The position numbers and the translations under genes were made by a program. This document shows, in pieces, positions 28,553 through 36,066 of a stretch of DNA of 36,066 nt (within the stretch, counting starts at the first letter, position 1; each line of letters opens with the position of its first letter). Source of the stretch: Lachnospiraceae bacterium (GTDB lineage Bacteria; Bacillota; Clostridia; Lachnospirales; Lachnospiraceae). The notes under the pieces were generated by a model. It ran no database searches. It saw only the letters and a program-made list of their open reading frames with translations, and had not been told where the DNA came from. Where the stretch lies: the NCBI GenBank assembly GCA_029227035.1, contig JAQXZD010000113.1, forward strand, positions 1 to 36,066, written 5' to 3'.

Positions 28553-29851
28553 CTAGCACAATCCATCCATATTAACAAGTTTCCGTTCATAAAGTTTCTG
28601 TAACGACATCAGAATTCCCAGTTTTGCGTGATACCAGGTCAGACCGCCCTGAAAATAGACGGCATACGGCGGTTTTACCGGACCGTCGGCAGAAAGTTCA
28701 ATGGAGGAACCCTGTACAAAGGCACCTGCCGCCATAATGACATCACTGTCATAGCCTGGCATGGCCCACGGCTCCGGAGTTACATAGCTGTCCACAGGGG
28801 CAGCCGCCTGAATGCCTTCACAGAAAGCAATCATGGCATCCTTATTGCCGAATTTTACCGCCTGAATGATGTCATGTCGGCTTTCGGTTCCGTTCGGAAC
28901 GACTTCAAAGCCAAGTTTTTCATAAATATTTGCGGCAAAAATGGCGCCCTTTAAAGCTCCGCTGACAACGGTTGGAGCAAGGAAAAGTCCCTGATAGAAG
29001 GATTGGATAATGCCGAGGGAAGCGCCAACTTCCTTTCCGAGTCCCGGGGAAGTCAGACGGTAAGCCGCATTCTCTACACACTCCTTTTTTCCGACAATAT
29101 AGCCGCCAATCGGTGCCAGACCGCCACCAGGATTTTTGATCAGTGAGCCGACTATCATATCCGCACCCACCGCAAGGGGTTCACGTTCCTCCACAAATTC
29201 TCCGTAGCAGTTATCTACCATACAGATGACATCCGGTTTGATACCCTTGATAAAGGAAATCAGTTTGCCGATTCTCTCTACAGAGAGTGTCGGTCTTGTG
29301 GCATAGCCCTTGGAGCGCTGGATGGTAACCAGTCTGGTCTTTTCGTTTATGGCTTTTTTTATGCCTTCGTAATCAAATTCTCCGTCTTCCAGCAGATCGA
29401 CCTGTGCATAGGTGACACCGTATTCTGCAAGAGAGCCCTTTGACGGACGGATTCCGATAACTTCCTCCAGGGTATCATAAGGTTTTCCGACCGGGGACAA
29501 AAGCTCATCTCCCGGACGAAGATTGGACATCAGTGCAAGGGCAAGTGCATGTGTTCCGCAGGTGATCTGTGGACGCACCAGTGCGTCTTCCCCGCCAAAG
29601 CAGTCCGCATAGACACGTTCTAAGGTATCTCTTCCAATATCATTATATCCATAACCACTGGAGATATTGAAACATTCTGCGCTGACGCGGTTTTTCTGCA
29701 TGGCGGAAATGACCTTCAACTGATTCAGTTCCGCAGTGCTGTCAATTGCATCAAAACGGGCTTCTAACTCTTTTTCAATTTTTTCCCCGAATTCATATAC
29801 TTCTTTACAAATTCCAAGTTTTTCATATTTTTCTTTCAATTTCTGATTCAT
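28553..29851 (-). CDS. Methionine gamma-lyase-like PLP enzyme (aluminium-resistance family)
   Basis: The 432-residue fold-type-I PLP enzyme belongs to the YnbB/Met_gamma_lyase-like family. The probable Schiff-base lysine is Lys239 (GSLIKNPGGG), with the cofactor-site Asp in MVDNCYGEF (about 213) and the family start SAECFNISSGYGYNDIGRD. Members are annotated as aluminium-resistance proteins or cystathionine/methionine-lyase-like, but the true substrate is not settled. The gene overlaps miaA by 29 bases and has its own AAAGGA ribosome site. miaA next to this family is a common Firmicutes pair. Confidence 0.87.
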   Translation of the reverse strand: MNQKLKEKYEKLGICKEVYEFGEKIEKELEARFDAIDSTAELNQLKVISAMQKNRVSAECFNISSGYGYNDIGRDTLERVYADCFGGEDALVRPQITCGTHALALALMSNLRPGDELLSPVGKPYDTLEEVIGIRPSKGSLAEYGVTYAQVDLLEDGEFDYEGIKKAINEKTRLVTIQRSKGYATRPTLSVERIGKLISFIKGIKPDVICMVDNCYGEFVEEREPLAVGADMIVGSLIKNPGGGLAPIGGYIVGKKECVENAAYRLTSPGLGKEVGASLGIIQSFYQGLFLAPTVVSGALKGAIFAANIYEKLGFEVVPNGTESRHDIIQAVKFGNKDAMIAFCEGIQAAAPVDSYVTPEPWAMPGYDSDVIMAAGAFVQGSSIELSADGPVKPPYAVYFQGGLTWYHAKLGILMSLQKLYERKLVNMDGLC

Positions 29852-30785
29852 TTGTGATTCCTTTCCCGGTCAATGTCTCTATCATTTGCTGTAAAATAGC
29901 ATCTTCGTCATATTTATTTTTATCCAGCCAGATGACATCCCGCTCCCGTCTAAACCAGGTAAGCTGCCGCTTGGCAAAATGTCTGGTCTCTCTTTTGATT
30001 ATGTATACGGCTTCTTCCAGAGAACAGTTTCCTTCCAGATAATCCAGAATTTCCTTGTAGCCAAGTCCCTGCATGGAAACCATGTCTCTGTGATATCCCA
30101 TCGCATGAAGGCTTTTTACTTCTTCCAAAAGTCCGCGCTCCATCATAAGATCCACCCGTTTGTCAATTCTTTGGTACAGTCTTTGTCTGTCATCGGTAAG
30201 TACGAAGTAGGCAAAATTGTAGGGGGACTGCTTCTCATGCTGCTCCTGATTATGCAGGGAAATCGGAGTCTTGTTCAGATGATAATATTCCAGCGCACGG
30301 ATCACCCTTTTAACGTTATTCTCATGAATGGTCTCATAGGAAACCGGATCAATGTCACGCAATTTCTCATGCAGTGCATGGGCACCATGGAGTTTGGCAT
30401 AATCGGTCATCTCCTGCCGGAAACTGCTGTCTTCCTCTTCTTTATTGAAATCAATATCATAAAGAAGTGCCTGAATGTAAAATCCGGTTCCGCCGGTAAC
30501 AATGGGGATTTTTCCGTTTTGGTAAATCTCGGATAATGCAGACTCAGCCATCTGCTTAAACCGTACCACATTGAATTCTTCGGACGGCTCCAGCCGGTCA
30601 ATCAGATAATGGGGAATTCCCTGCATCTCCTTTGGCATAATCTTGGCTGAACCAATGTCCATATACCTGTATACCTGCATGGAGTCCGCAGATATGATGG
30701 CACCGTTTATCCTTTTTGCCAGCCGGATGGAAAGGTCGGTTTTTCCAACCGCCGTAGGTCCCGTCAGTATCACTAATGGTTTCAT
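29823..30785 (-). CDS. miaA: tRNA dimethylallyltransferase
   Basis: This 320-residue enzyme adds an isopentenyl group to A37 of tRNAs that read codons starting with U. The P-loop GPTAVGKT is at 9-16, followed by the family segments ISADSMQVYRYMDIGSAK, PHYLIDRLEP and VTGGTGFYIQALL. The C-terminal QLTWFRRERDVIWLD binds tRNA. Its ATG shares one base with the mutL stop (TAATG), so it is translationally coupled. mutL-miaA adjacency is widespread in bacteria. Confidence 0.97.
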   Translation of the reverse strand: MKPLVILTGPTAVGKTDLSIRLAKRINGAIISADSMQVYRYMDIGSAKIMPKEMQGIPHYLIDRLEPSEEFNVVRFKQMAESALSEIYQNGKIPIVTGGTGFYIQALLYDIDFNKEEEDSSFRQEMTDYAKLHGAHALHEKLRDIDPVSYETIHENNVKRVIRALEYYHLNKTPISLHNQEQHEKQSPYNFAYFVLTDDRQRLYQRIDKRVDLMMERGLLEEVKSLHAMGYHRDMVSMQGLGYKEILDYLEGNCSLEEAVYIIKRETRHFAKRQLTWFRRERDVIWLDKNKYDEDAILQQMIETLTGKGITNESEIERKI

Positions 30786-32608
30786 TACACAATCCTCTTG
30801 AATTTCTTTTCAATCTCATATTTTGACATTGAAATAATAGTTGGTCTTCCGTGCGGACAGTTAAAAGGATTCTCCAACGTGAGAAGCTCGTCAATCAGGG
30901 CATTGATTTCCGCAAGAGACAGCTTGTCGTTGCCTTTTACAGCAGCCTTGCAGGACATGGATGCCACTTTTTCCAGAATCAGCTCAGGAGTCTGCTTCCC
31001 GGACATATCGGAAAAATCATCCAGCATCTCAATAAACAAATCTTTCATATCAATGTGATACAGGTTATCCGGGACTGCCGAAATCATGTATTCCCTGCCG
31101 CCGAAAGGCTCCACCTCATAACCGAGCCTGCAGATTTCTTCCCGGTATTTATCCAGCATCTCCTCTTCTTTCACATCAAGACTTAATACAATCGGAGGAC
31201 TGATGGCCTGTGAGGTAAGATCTTTTTCCTTAAGCCTTGCCATGGTCCTTTCGTACAACACCTTTTCATGGGCGGCATGCTGGTCTATGATATATAACTT
31301 GTCTTCGTATTCAATCAGCCAATAGGTCTGAAAAAGCTGCCCTATGATATGATATTTCTTCCGTGCCGCTTCCGTCATAAAAGCAGGAGAGACATCTTCC
31401 AGAGAAATCTGTTTTTGCGATTCTTCCTTTTGTGGTTCTTTTTTTGGCGGAAGAGGCTTGACCGGAAGAACTTCCTCCCTTATATAAGTTTTGGGTTCCT
31501 GAGGCTGCCTGATTTCGTTAATCCGGCGCTTTTCAAAGGGCTCCGGGATTGGTTCCTTATAGATATGAACCGGCTTTGCGGAAGACTTCTTCTCTTCCAC
31601 CGGCACCTCCGGAATCAGTTCCTTATGGGAAAGTACCGCATAAATCTCATCACATAAAGCCTTATAGATTTCCTGATTATGGTCAAAACGAAGTTCCATC
31701 TTGGTTGGATGAACATTTACGTCAAGTGTTTCCCCCGGAAATGTAAAATAAAGCACCGTAAACGGATACTGATGCTGCATCAGAAAGCTTTTATAGGCCT
31801 CTTCGATGGCTTTGGACAAAATGGTGCTTTTTATATATCTGCCGTTGATGAAATAGTTTTCATAATTGCGGTTTCCTCTGTTGATGACCGGTTTTCCGAT
31901 ATACCCGGACAGGGAGAAGAATTCCCCCTCATAATTTACTTCCAAAAGGGAGGCGGCAATTTCTCTTCCGTATATGTGATAGATCAGATCCTTTTTGTTT
32001 CCGTTCCCGGAGGTATGAAGTCTTGTCTGGTTATTGTTGATATACTTGAAAGAAATATCCGGATGGGACAGAGCCAGCTTTTCCAGCATATCGCTGATGT
32101 AGGTTCCTTCCGTCTGGGCGGTCTTTAAAAATTTGCGCCTTGCAGGGGTATTGAAAAACAAATCCCGGACCAGAAAAGTCGTTCCTTCCGGAGCACCGAT
32201 TTCTTCTACGCTAATCTCTTTTGAACCTTCAATCAGATACCTCGTTCCCGTAAGCGCTGCCGCGGTCTTGGTAATCAATTCCACCCGGGATACGGCGGCG
32301 ATACTGGATAATGCTTCGCCGCGAAAGCCCAGTGAATGGACACAGAGTAAATCTTCCGCACTTCTGATTTTGCTGGTGGAATGGCGCAAAAAAGCCAGAG
32401 GTACTTCTTTTTGCTCAATGCCGCAGCCATTATCGGTAATGCGGATAAAAGAAATGCCTCCTTCTTTAATCTCAACAGTGATTGCGGTTGCACCGGCATC
32501 AATGGCATTTTCCACAAGCTCTTTTACCACGGAGCTTGGGCGTTCAATGACTTCTCCAGCCGCAATTTTATCAATTGTCTCCTGACTTAATAACGCAATT
32601 TCACTCAT
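30785..32608 (-). CDS. mutL: DNA mismatch repair protein MutL (endonuclease type)
   Basis: The product is 607 residues. The N-terminal GHKL ATPase domain shows IAAGEVIERPSSVVKELVENAIDAG, DNGCGI and the HSLGFRGEALSSI lid. A Pro/Lys/Glu-rich linker covers about 345-405. The C-terminal dimerisation domain has the nuclease motif DQHAAHEKVLYE starting at Asp442, with SCKAAVK and CPHGRP metal-site segments. This predicts the nicking form of MutL used by bacteria without MutH. It starts 8 bases after mutS. Confidence 0.97.
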   Translation of the reverse strand: MSEIALLSQETIDKIAAGEVIERPSSVVKELVENAIDAGATAITVEIKEGGISFIRITDNGCGIEQKEVPLAFLRHSTSKIRSAEDLLCVHSLGFRGEALSSIAAVSRVELITKTAAALTGTRYLIEGSKEISVEEIGAPEGTTFLVRDLFFNTPARRKFLKTAQTEGTYISDMLEKLALSHPDISFKYINNNQTRLHTSGNGNKKDLIYHIYGREIAASLLEVNYEGEFFSLSGYIGKPVINRGNRNYENYFINGRYIKSTILSKAIEEAYKSFLMQHQYPFTVLYFTFPGETLDVNVHPTKMELRFDHNQEIYKALCDEIYAVLSHKELIPEVPVEEKKSSAKPVHIYKEPIPEPFEKRRINEIRQPQEPKTYIREEVLPVKPLPPKKEPQKEESQKQISLEDVSPAFMTEAARKKYHIIGQLFQTYWLIEYEDKLYIIDQHAAHEKVLYERTMARLKEKDLTSQAISPPIVLSLDVKEEEMLDKYREEICRLGYEVEPFGGREYMISAVPDNLYHIDMKDLFIEMLDDFSDMSGKQTPELILEKVASMSCKAAVKGNDKLSLAEINALIDELLTLENPFNCPHGRPTIISMSKYEIEKKFKRIV

Positions 32609-32616
32609 TTTTCAGC

Positions 32617-35262
32617 CTACCATCGGTTTTTTACTTTGTTTTGCAGTTCGTATAGTTTATTTAATGCATCTAAAGGTGTCATGTTGCTGATGTCCGTCTC
32701 CCGAAGTTCCTGAATGATATCATCATCTTTTACGGTGTCGAACAACGACATCTGTGTCATATCCACTTCGTCCAGATGCTCCTTTTTCTTTTTCGATGCT
32801 CCGGTTTCAATCTGTATGTTTTTGACGGTCTCCGTAATGTCATTGGCGGCGAGCTGTTCCACAATCTCCTTTGCCCGCTCAATCACGGTATCCGGCAGTC
32901 CGGCAAGCTTTGCTACCTGAATTCCATAGCTCTTGTCTGCCCCACCTTTTACAATCTTTCTAAGGAAGACAATATCGTCTCCCTTTTCCTTGACGGCAAT
33001 GCAGTAATTGTTCACACTGTCCAGCTTGCCCTCCAGCTCCGTCAGCTCATGATAATGTGTGGCAAAGAGAGTTTTCGCTCCCAAAAGTTTTGGATTACTG
33101 ATATATTCCACCACCGCCCAGGCAATACTCAGTCCGTCAAAGGTACTGGTTCCACGCCCAATTTCATCCAGAATCAGGAGCGAATCGGACGTTGCATTGC
33201 GCAAAATATTGGCAACCTCGTTCATCTCCACCATGAAAGTACTCTGTCCGCTTGCAAGGTCATCCGAAGCTCCGACTCTGGTAAAGATTCTGTCGACAAT
33301 CCCGATATTTGCAGATACTGCCGGGACAAAACTTCCAATCTGTGCCATCAGGACAATCAGCGCCGTCTGGCGCATGTAGGTGGATTTTCCCGCCATGTTC
33401 GGTCCGGTGATGATGGAAATGCGGTTATTCTGGTTGTCCAGATAGGTATCGTTTTCGATAAACAGGTCATTGTCTATCATTTTTTCCACAACCGGATGTC
33501 TGCCGCCCTTAATATCAATAATGCCGGACTCATTGATCTTTGGTCTGCAATAATGATTCTGTCCGGCAACAACAGCCAGTGATACAAAAGCATCTACTTT
33601 TGCAATTGCCTTTGCGGTTTTCTGGATGCGGGAGACATTGGCGCCAACGGTATCCCGTATTTCGCAGAACAGATCGTATTCCAGATTGACCAGCTTGTCC
33701 TCGGAACCGAGAATGGTATCTTCCAGCTCCTTCAGTTCCGGGGTAATATATCTTTCGGCATTGGTTAAAGTCTGTTTCCTGATGTAATAATCCGGCACTT
33801 TATCCCGAAACGAATTGGTAACTTCCAGATAATAGCCAAATACCTTGTTGTATTTGATCCGCAGATTCTTGATGCCGGTCTTTTCACGTTCGGCAGCTTC
33901 CAAGTCCGCAAGCCAGCTTTTCCCGTCTGTGGAAGCGCTCCGAAGCCGGTCCACATCTTCATTGTAGCCGGTTTTAATAATCTGGCCGTCCCGCACGGAT
34001 ACCGGGGCTTCCTCGTTAATGGAAGCATCCAACAATTCATAGAGATCCTCCAGGCAGTCAAATTCACTGCGGATTTCTTCCGCCAGCGCCCCGTTGATAT
34101 CCTCCAGAAGAGTCCGGATGGACGGAAGCATCGAAAGAGAATTGCGAAAAGCGATCATATCCCTTGGATTGGCGGTCTGGTAAGTAATTCTTGTAATCAG
34201 ACGCTCCAGGTCATAGATTGGATTCAGATATTCACGCAGTTCCTCTCTGGTCATTTCTTTTTCATTGATTTTTTCAATAAAATCCTGCCGCTTTATGATT
34301 TCGCCTTTGTCGATGAGAGGCTGTTCCACATAGGAGCGCAGCAGTCTTGCACCCATGGCTGTTTTGGTTTTATCGAGCACCCACAAAAGGGAACCTCTCT
34401 TCTGCTTCTCGCGAAGGGTTTCCACCAGTTCCAGATTCCGTCTGGACGAACTGTCAATCAACATATATCTGCCGATGGCATACGGATGAATGGAAAGCAG
34501 ATTGGACAGGGAATTTTTCTGGGTTTCATACAGATATTTGAGCATGGAACCGGCGGCAATCACACCGCAGTCATAATCCATCAGTCCAAGCCCTTCCAGA
34601 CTATGTACATGAAAATGGGAAAGCAGCGTCTCTTTGGCAAGCTCATCCCCAAAATACCAGGAATCCAGAGCAGATACCGCAATTTCCAGACGCTCGCGCA
34701 AATCTTCCACATCAATTCCGCTCATATAAAAGGGTTCATTGCAGATGATTTCCGAAGGGGAAAAGCGGTTCAGCTCATCAAGCAGTTTCCGCTCGCTGTC
34801 TACTTCCGTCACAAAAAAGTCACCGGTTGTGACATCGGCAGTTGCGATTCCGTATCGATCCCCAATGTAGACAATGCACATGAGATAATTGTTTTTTGCT
34901 TCATCCAGGGAATTCATATCGATATTGGTTCCCGGGGTAACCACACGGATTACCTCACGTTTAACAATCCCCTTTGCAAGCTTTGGATCTTCCATCTGTT
35001 CGCAGATTGCAACTTTATAGCCTTTTTTAACCAGACGGTTGATGTAACCGTCTGCTGAATGAAAAGGAACACCGCACATCGGAGCCCGTTCTTCAAGTCC
35101 GCAGCTTTTTCCGGTTAAAGTCAGCTCCAGTTCTCTTGAAACGGTCTTGGCGTCATCGAAAAACATTTCGTAGAAATCTCCCAGCCGGTAAAATAAAATA
35201 CAATCCTTATATTCTTCTTTTGTCTGCAGATAATGCTGCATCATAGGTGTTACTTTCTGCAC
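32617..35262 (-). CDS. mutS: DNA mismatch recognition protein MutS
   Basis: The 881-residue MutS1 binds mismatches and small loops. The N-terminal mismatch motif GDFYEMF (F-x-E) is intact. The ATPase domain has Walker A GPNMAGKST (about 620-628), Walker B LLILDEIGRGTSTFDG and the ATHYHEL switch. The C-terminus carries a clamp region ending NKLYELQNKVKNRW. It starts at GTG 35262, 8 bases after GAGGA. It lies directly upstream of mutL, so the pair is co-expressed. Confidence 0.98.
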   Translation of the reverse strand: MQKVTPMMQHYLQTKEEYKDCILFYRLGDFYEMFFDDAKTVSRELELTLTGKSCGLEERAPMCGVPFHSADGYINRLVKKGYKVAICEQMEDPKLAKGIVKREVIRVVTPGTNIDMNSLDEAKNNYLMCIVYIGDRYGIATADVTTGDFFVTEVDSERKLLDELNRFSPSEIICNEPFYMSGIDVEDLRERLEIAVSALDSWYFGDELAKETLLSHFHVHSLEGLGLMDYDCGVIAAGSMLKYLYETQKNSLSNLLSIHPYAIGRYMLIDSSSRRNLELVETLREKQKRGSLLWVLDKTKTAMGARLLRSYVEQPLIDKGEIIKRQDFIEKINEKEMTREELREYLNPIYDLERLITRITYQTANPRDMIAFRNSLSMLPSIRTLLEDINGALAEEIRSEFDCLEDLYELLDASINEEAPVSVRDGQIIKTGYNEDVDRLRSASTDGKSWLADLEAAEREKTGIKNLRIKYNKVFGYYLEVTNSFRDKVPDYYIRKQTLTNAERYITPELKELEDTILGSEDKLVNLEYDLFCEIRDTVGANVSRIQKTAKAIAKVDAFVSLAVVAGQNHYCRPKINESGIIDIKGGRHPVVEKMIDNDLFIENDTYLDNQNNRISIITGPNMAGKSTYMRQTALIVLMAQIGSFVPAVSANIGIVDRIFTRVGASDDLASGQSTFMVEMNEVANILRNATSDSLLILDEIGRGTSTFDGLSIAWAVVEYISNPKLLGAKTLFATHYHELTELEGKLDSVNNYCIAVKEKGDDIVFLRKIVKGGADKSYGIQVAKLAGLPDTVIERAKEIVEQLAANDITETVKNIQIETGASKKKKEHLDEVDMTQMSLFDTVKDDDIIQELRETDISNMTPLDALNKLYELQNKVKNRW

Positions 35263-35282
35263 AATTCTGTCCTCACATCTTA

Positions 35283-36066
35283 TTATTCTGCCGGACGGTA
35301 CTGCTCCATAACGGCACTTGCGGCTTTTAGTCCGTCTATTGCCGCCGATATGATTCCTCCCGCATAACCGGCACCCTCACCGCATGGGAAAAGTCCTTTT
35401 ATACGGCTTTCTCCATGTTCATCCCGCAAAATACGAACCGGGGAAGAGGTTCTTGTTTCCATCCCGGAGAGAATGGCATCCGGGCGGTCAAAATTCGGGA
35501 TAATATGAGAAAAATGTTCCATCCCCTGTATCAGTGACTGCTCCATATCCCCGGAGAGAAGTCCTCTGAGATTGGAGAAAACGGTTGCTCCTTTGGTCTG
35601 AGACCGGAACATGCCGTATTCGCTGCTTTTTGTATTCTGCACAAAATCCCCGTAAAGCTGCTGGGGAATCTTTCCCTGTCCCAGTGCATAACATGCCTTT
35701 TCCAGCTTTTCCTGATAGTGCATTCCGCAAAGTGCATCCGTTCTTCCAAAATCCTCTCCGGAAACAGAGACGATAATTGCGGAATTTGCGTTTTTTCCGC
35801 TTCTGCCGGAATAGCTCATACCATTCACGCAGGTACCGCCGTTTTCGGAAGAGGCATTAACCACATAGCCGCCCGGGCACATACAAAATGAATATACACC
35901 GCGTCCGTTTGGAAAATTGGAGGTCACCTTGTACGGAGCAGCTGGAAGATTTCCTGCTTTTTGGATTCCGTACATGGCTTCATCTATCATCTTCTGGGGA
36001 TGTTCCACCCGAAATCCCACAGCGAAATTCTTTGCTTCCATGGGTACGGTTTTTTCATTCAGCATC
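35283..36066 (-). CDS. FAD-dependent oxidoreductase (COG2509-like), C-terminal part
   Basis: These are the last 260 codons of a gene that continues past the right edge; the Met at 36065 is internal. The segments VGFRVEHPQKMIDE, FCMCPGGYVVNASSE, NGGTCVNGMSYSGRSGKNANSAI and the closing FAD-binding LFPCGEGAGYAGGIISAAIDGL identify the uncharacterised FAD-dependent dehydrogenase family (NAD(FAD)-utilising dehydrogenases). The N-terminal dinucleotide-binding motif lies outside the window. The substrate is unknown. The stop is 20 bases before the mutS start codon, so this gene probably heads or belongs to the mutSL operon. Confidence 0.88.
   Translation of the reverse strand, partial: MLNEKTVPMEAKNFAVGFRVEHPQKMIDEAMYGIQKAGNLPAAPYKVTSNFPNGRGVYSFCMCPGGYVVNASSENGGTCVNGMSYSGRSGKNANSAIIVSVSGEDFGRTDALCGMHYQEKLEKACYALGQGKIPQQLYGDFVQNTKSSEYGMFRSQTKGATVFSNLRGLLSGDMEQSLIQGMEHFSHIIPNFDRPDAILSGMETRTSSPVRILRDEHGESRIKGLFPCGEGAGYAGGIISAAIDGLKAASAVMEQYRPAE

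Overview
The window looks like core chromosome of a low-to-mid GC Gram-positive anaerobe of the class Clostridia, most likely a Lachnospiraceae member (Roseburia/Agathobacter/Butyrivibrio-like). This rests on recognised families and gene order, not on a database search. The evidence is an L27 with the Firmicutes-type cleavable N-terminus next to its protease Prp, the order prp-rpmA-obgE-yhbY-nadD-yqeK-rsfS, a LexA with Gram-positive SOS boxes, an mreBCD-mrdA-min-rodA-mgsA cluster, a SepF/YlmH cluster, and a Met-gamma-lyase-like PLP enzyme beside miaA. Nothing points to a phage, plasmid or integrative element.

Layout. (1) 1-3688, plus strand: a ribosome-assembly and NAD operon (prp 3' end, rpmA, obgE, yhbY, nadD, yqeK, rsfS). 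(2) 3696-3867: a long imperfect palindrome between the convergent rsfS and lexA. (3) 3888-8886: an SOS-flavoured section. lexA (minus) has two tandem SOS boxes. It is followed by a membrane diguanylate cyclase, a secreted BIG2-domain protein, a short TM+LysM protein resembling the SOS division inhibitor YneA with three SOS boxes around its promoter, and a plsC-type acyltransferase. (4) 8883-11300: a XerS-like tyrosine recombinase and a TtcA-like thiolase (minus), divergent from dtd (plus). (5) 11299-13100: a repeat-rich section with 65-bp direct repeats, several copies of a short palindromic repeat, a candidate structured non-coding RNA (promoter about 11624, terminator about 12036), a cytidylate-kinase-like gene and a nested palindromic element. 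(6) 18093-13126, minus: an envelope/division operon (HlyD-like adaptor, yggS, sepF, ylmH, lspA, rluD). (7) 18182-18906: a small DUF378 membrane protein and a small P-loop protein. (8) 36066-18995, minus: one long run of almost contiguous genes: an FAD oxidoreductase (partial), mutS, mutL, miaA, a Met-gamma-lyase-like enzyme, radC, mreB, mreC, mreD, mrdA, minD, minE, rodA, mgsA and a DacA-like lipoprotein.

How the genes fit together. Three themes recur: ribosome maturation and tRNA/rRNA modification, DNA damage and mismatch repair (lexA, mutSL, radC), and cell shape and division (mreBCD/mrdA/rodA, min, sepF, and a YneA-like checkpoint protein). The main points of interest are the structured RNA candidate, the triple-SOS-box LysM gene, and a Min pair with no minC beside it in which both proteins seem to lack the usual membrane-targeting helices. 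All functional assignments come from motifs read by eye. No homology search, folding or alignment program was run.
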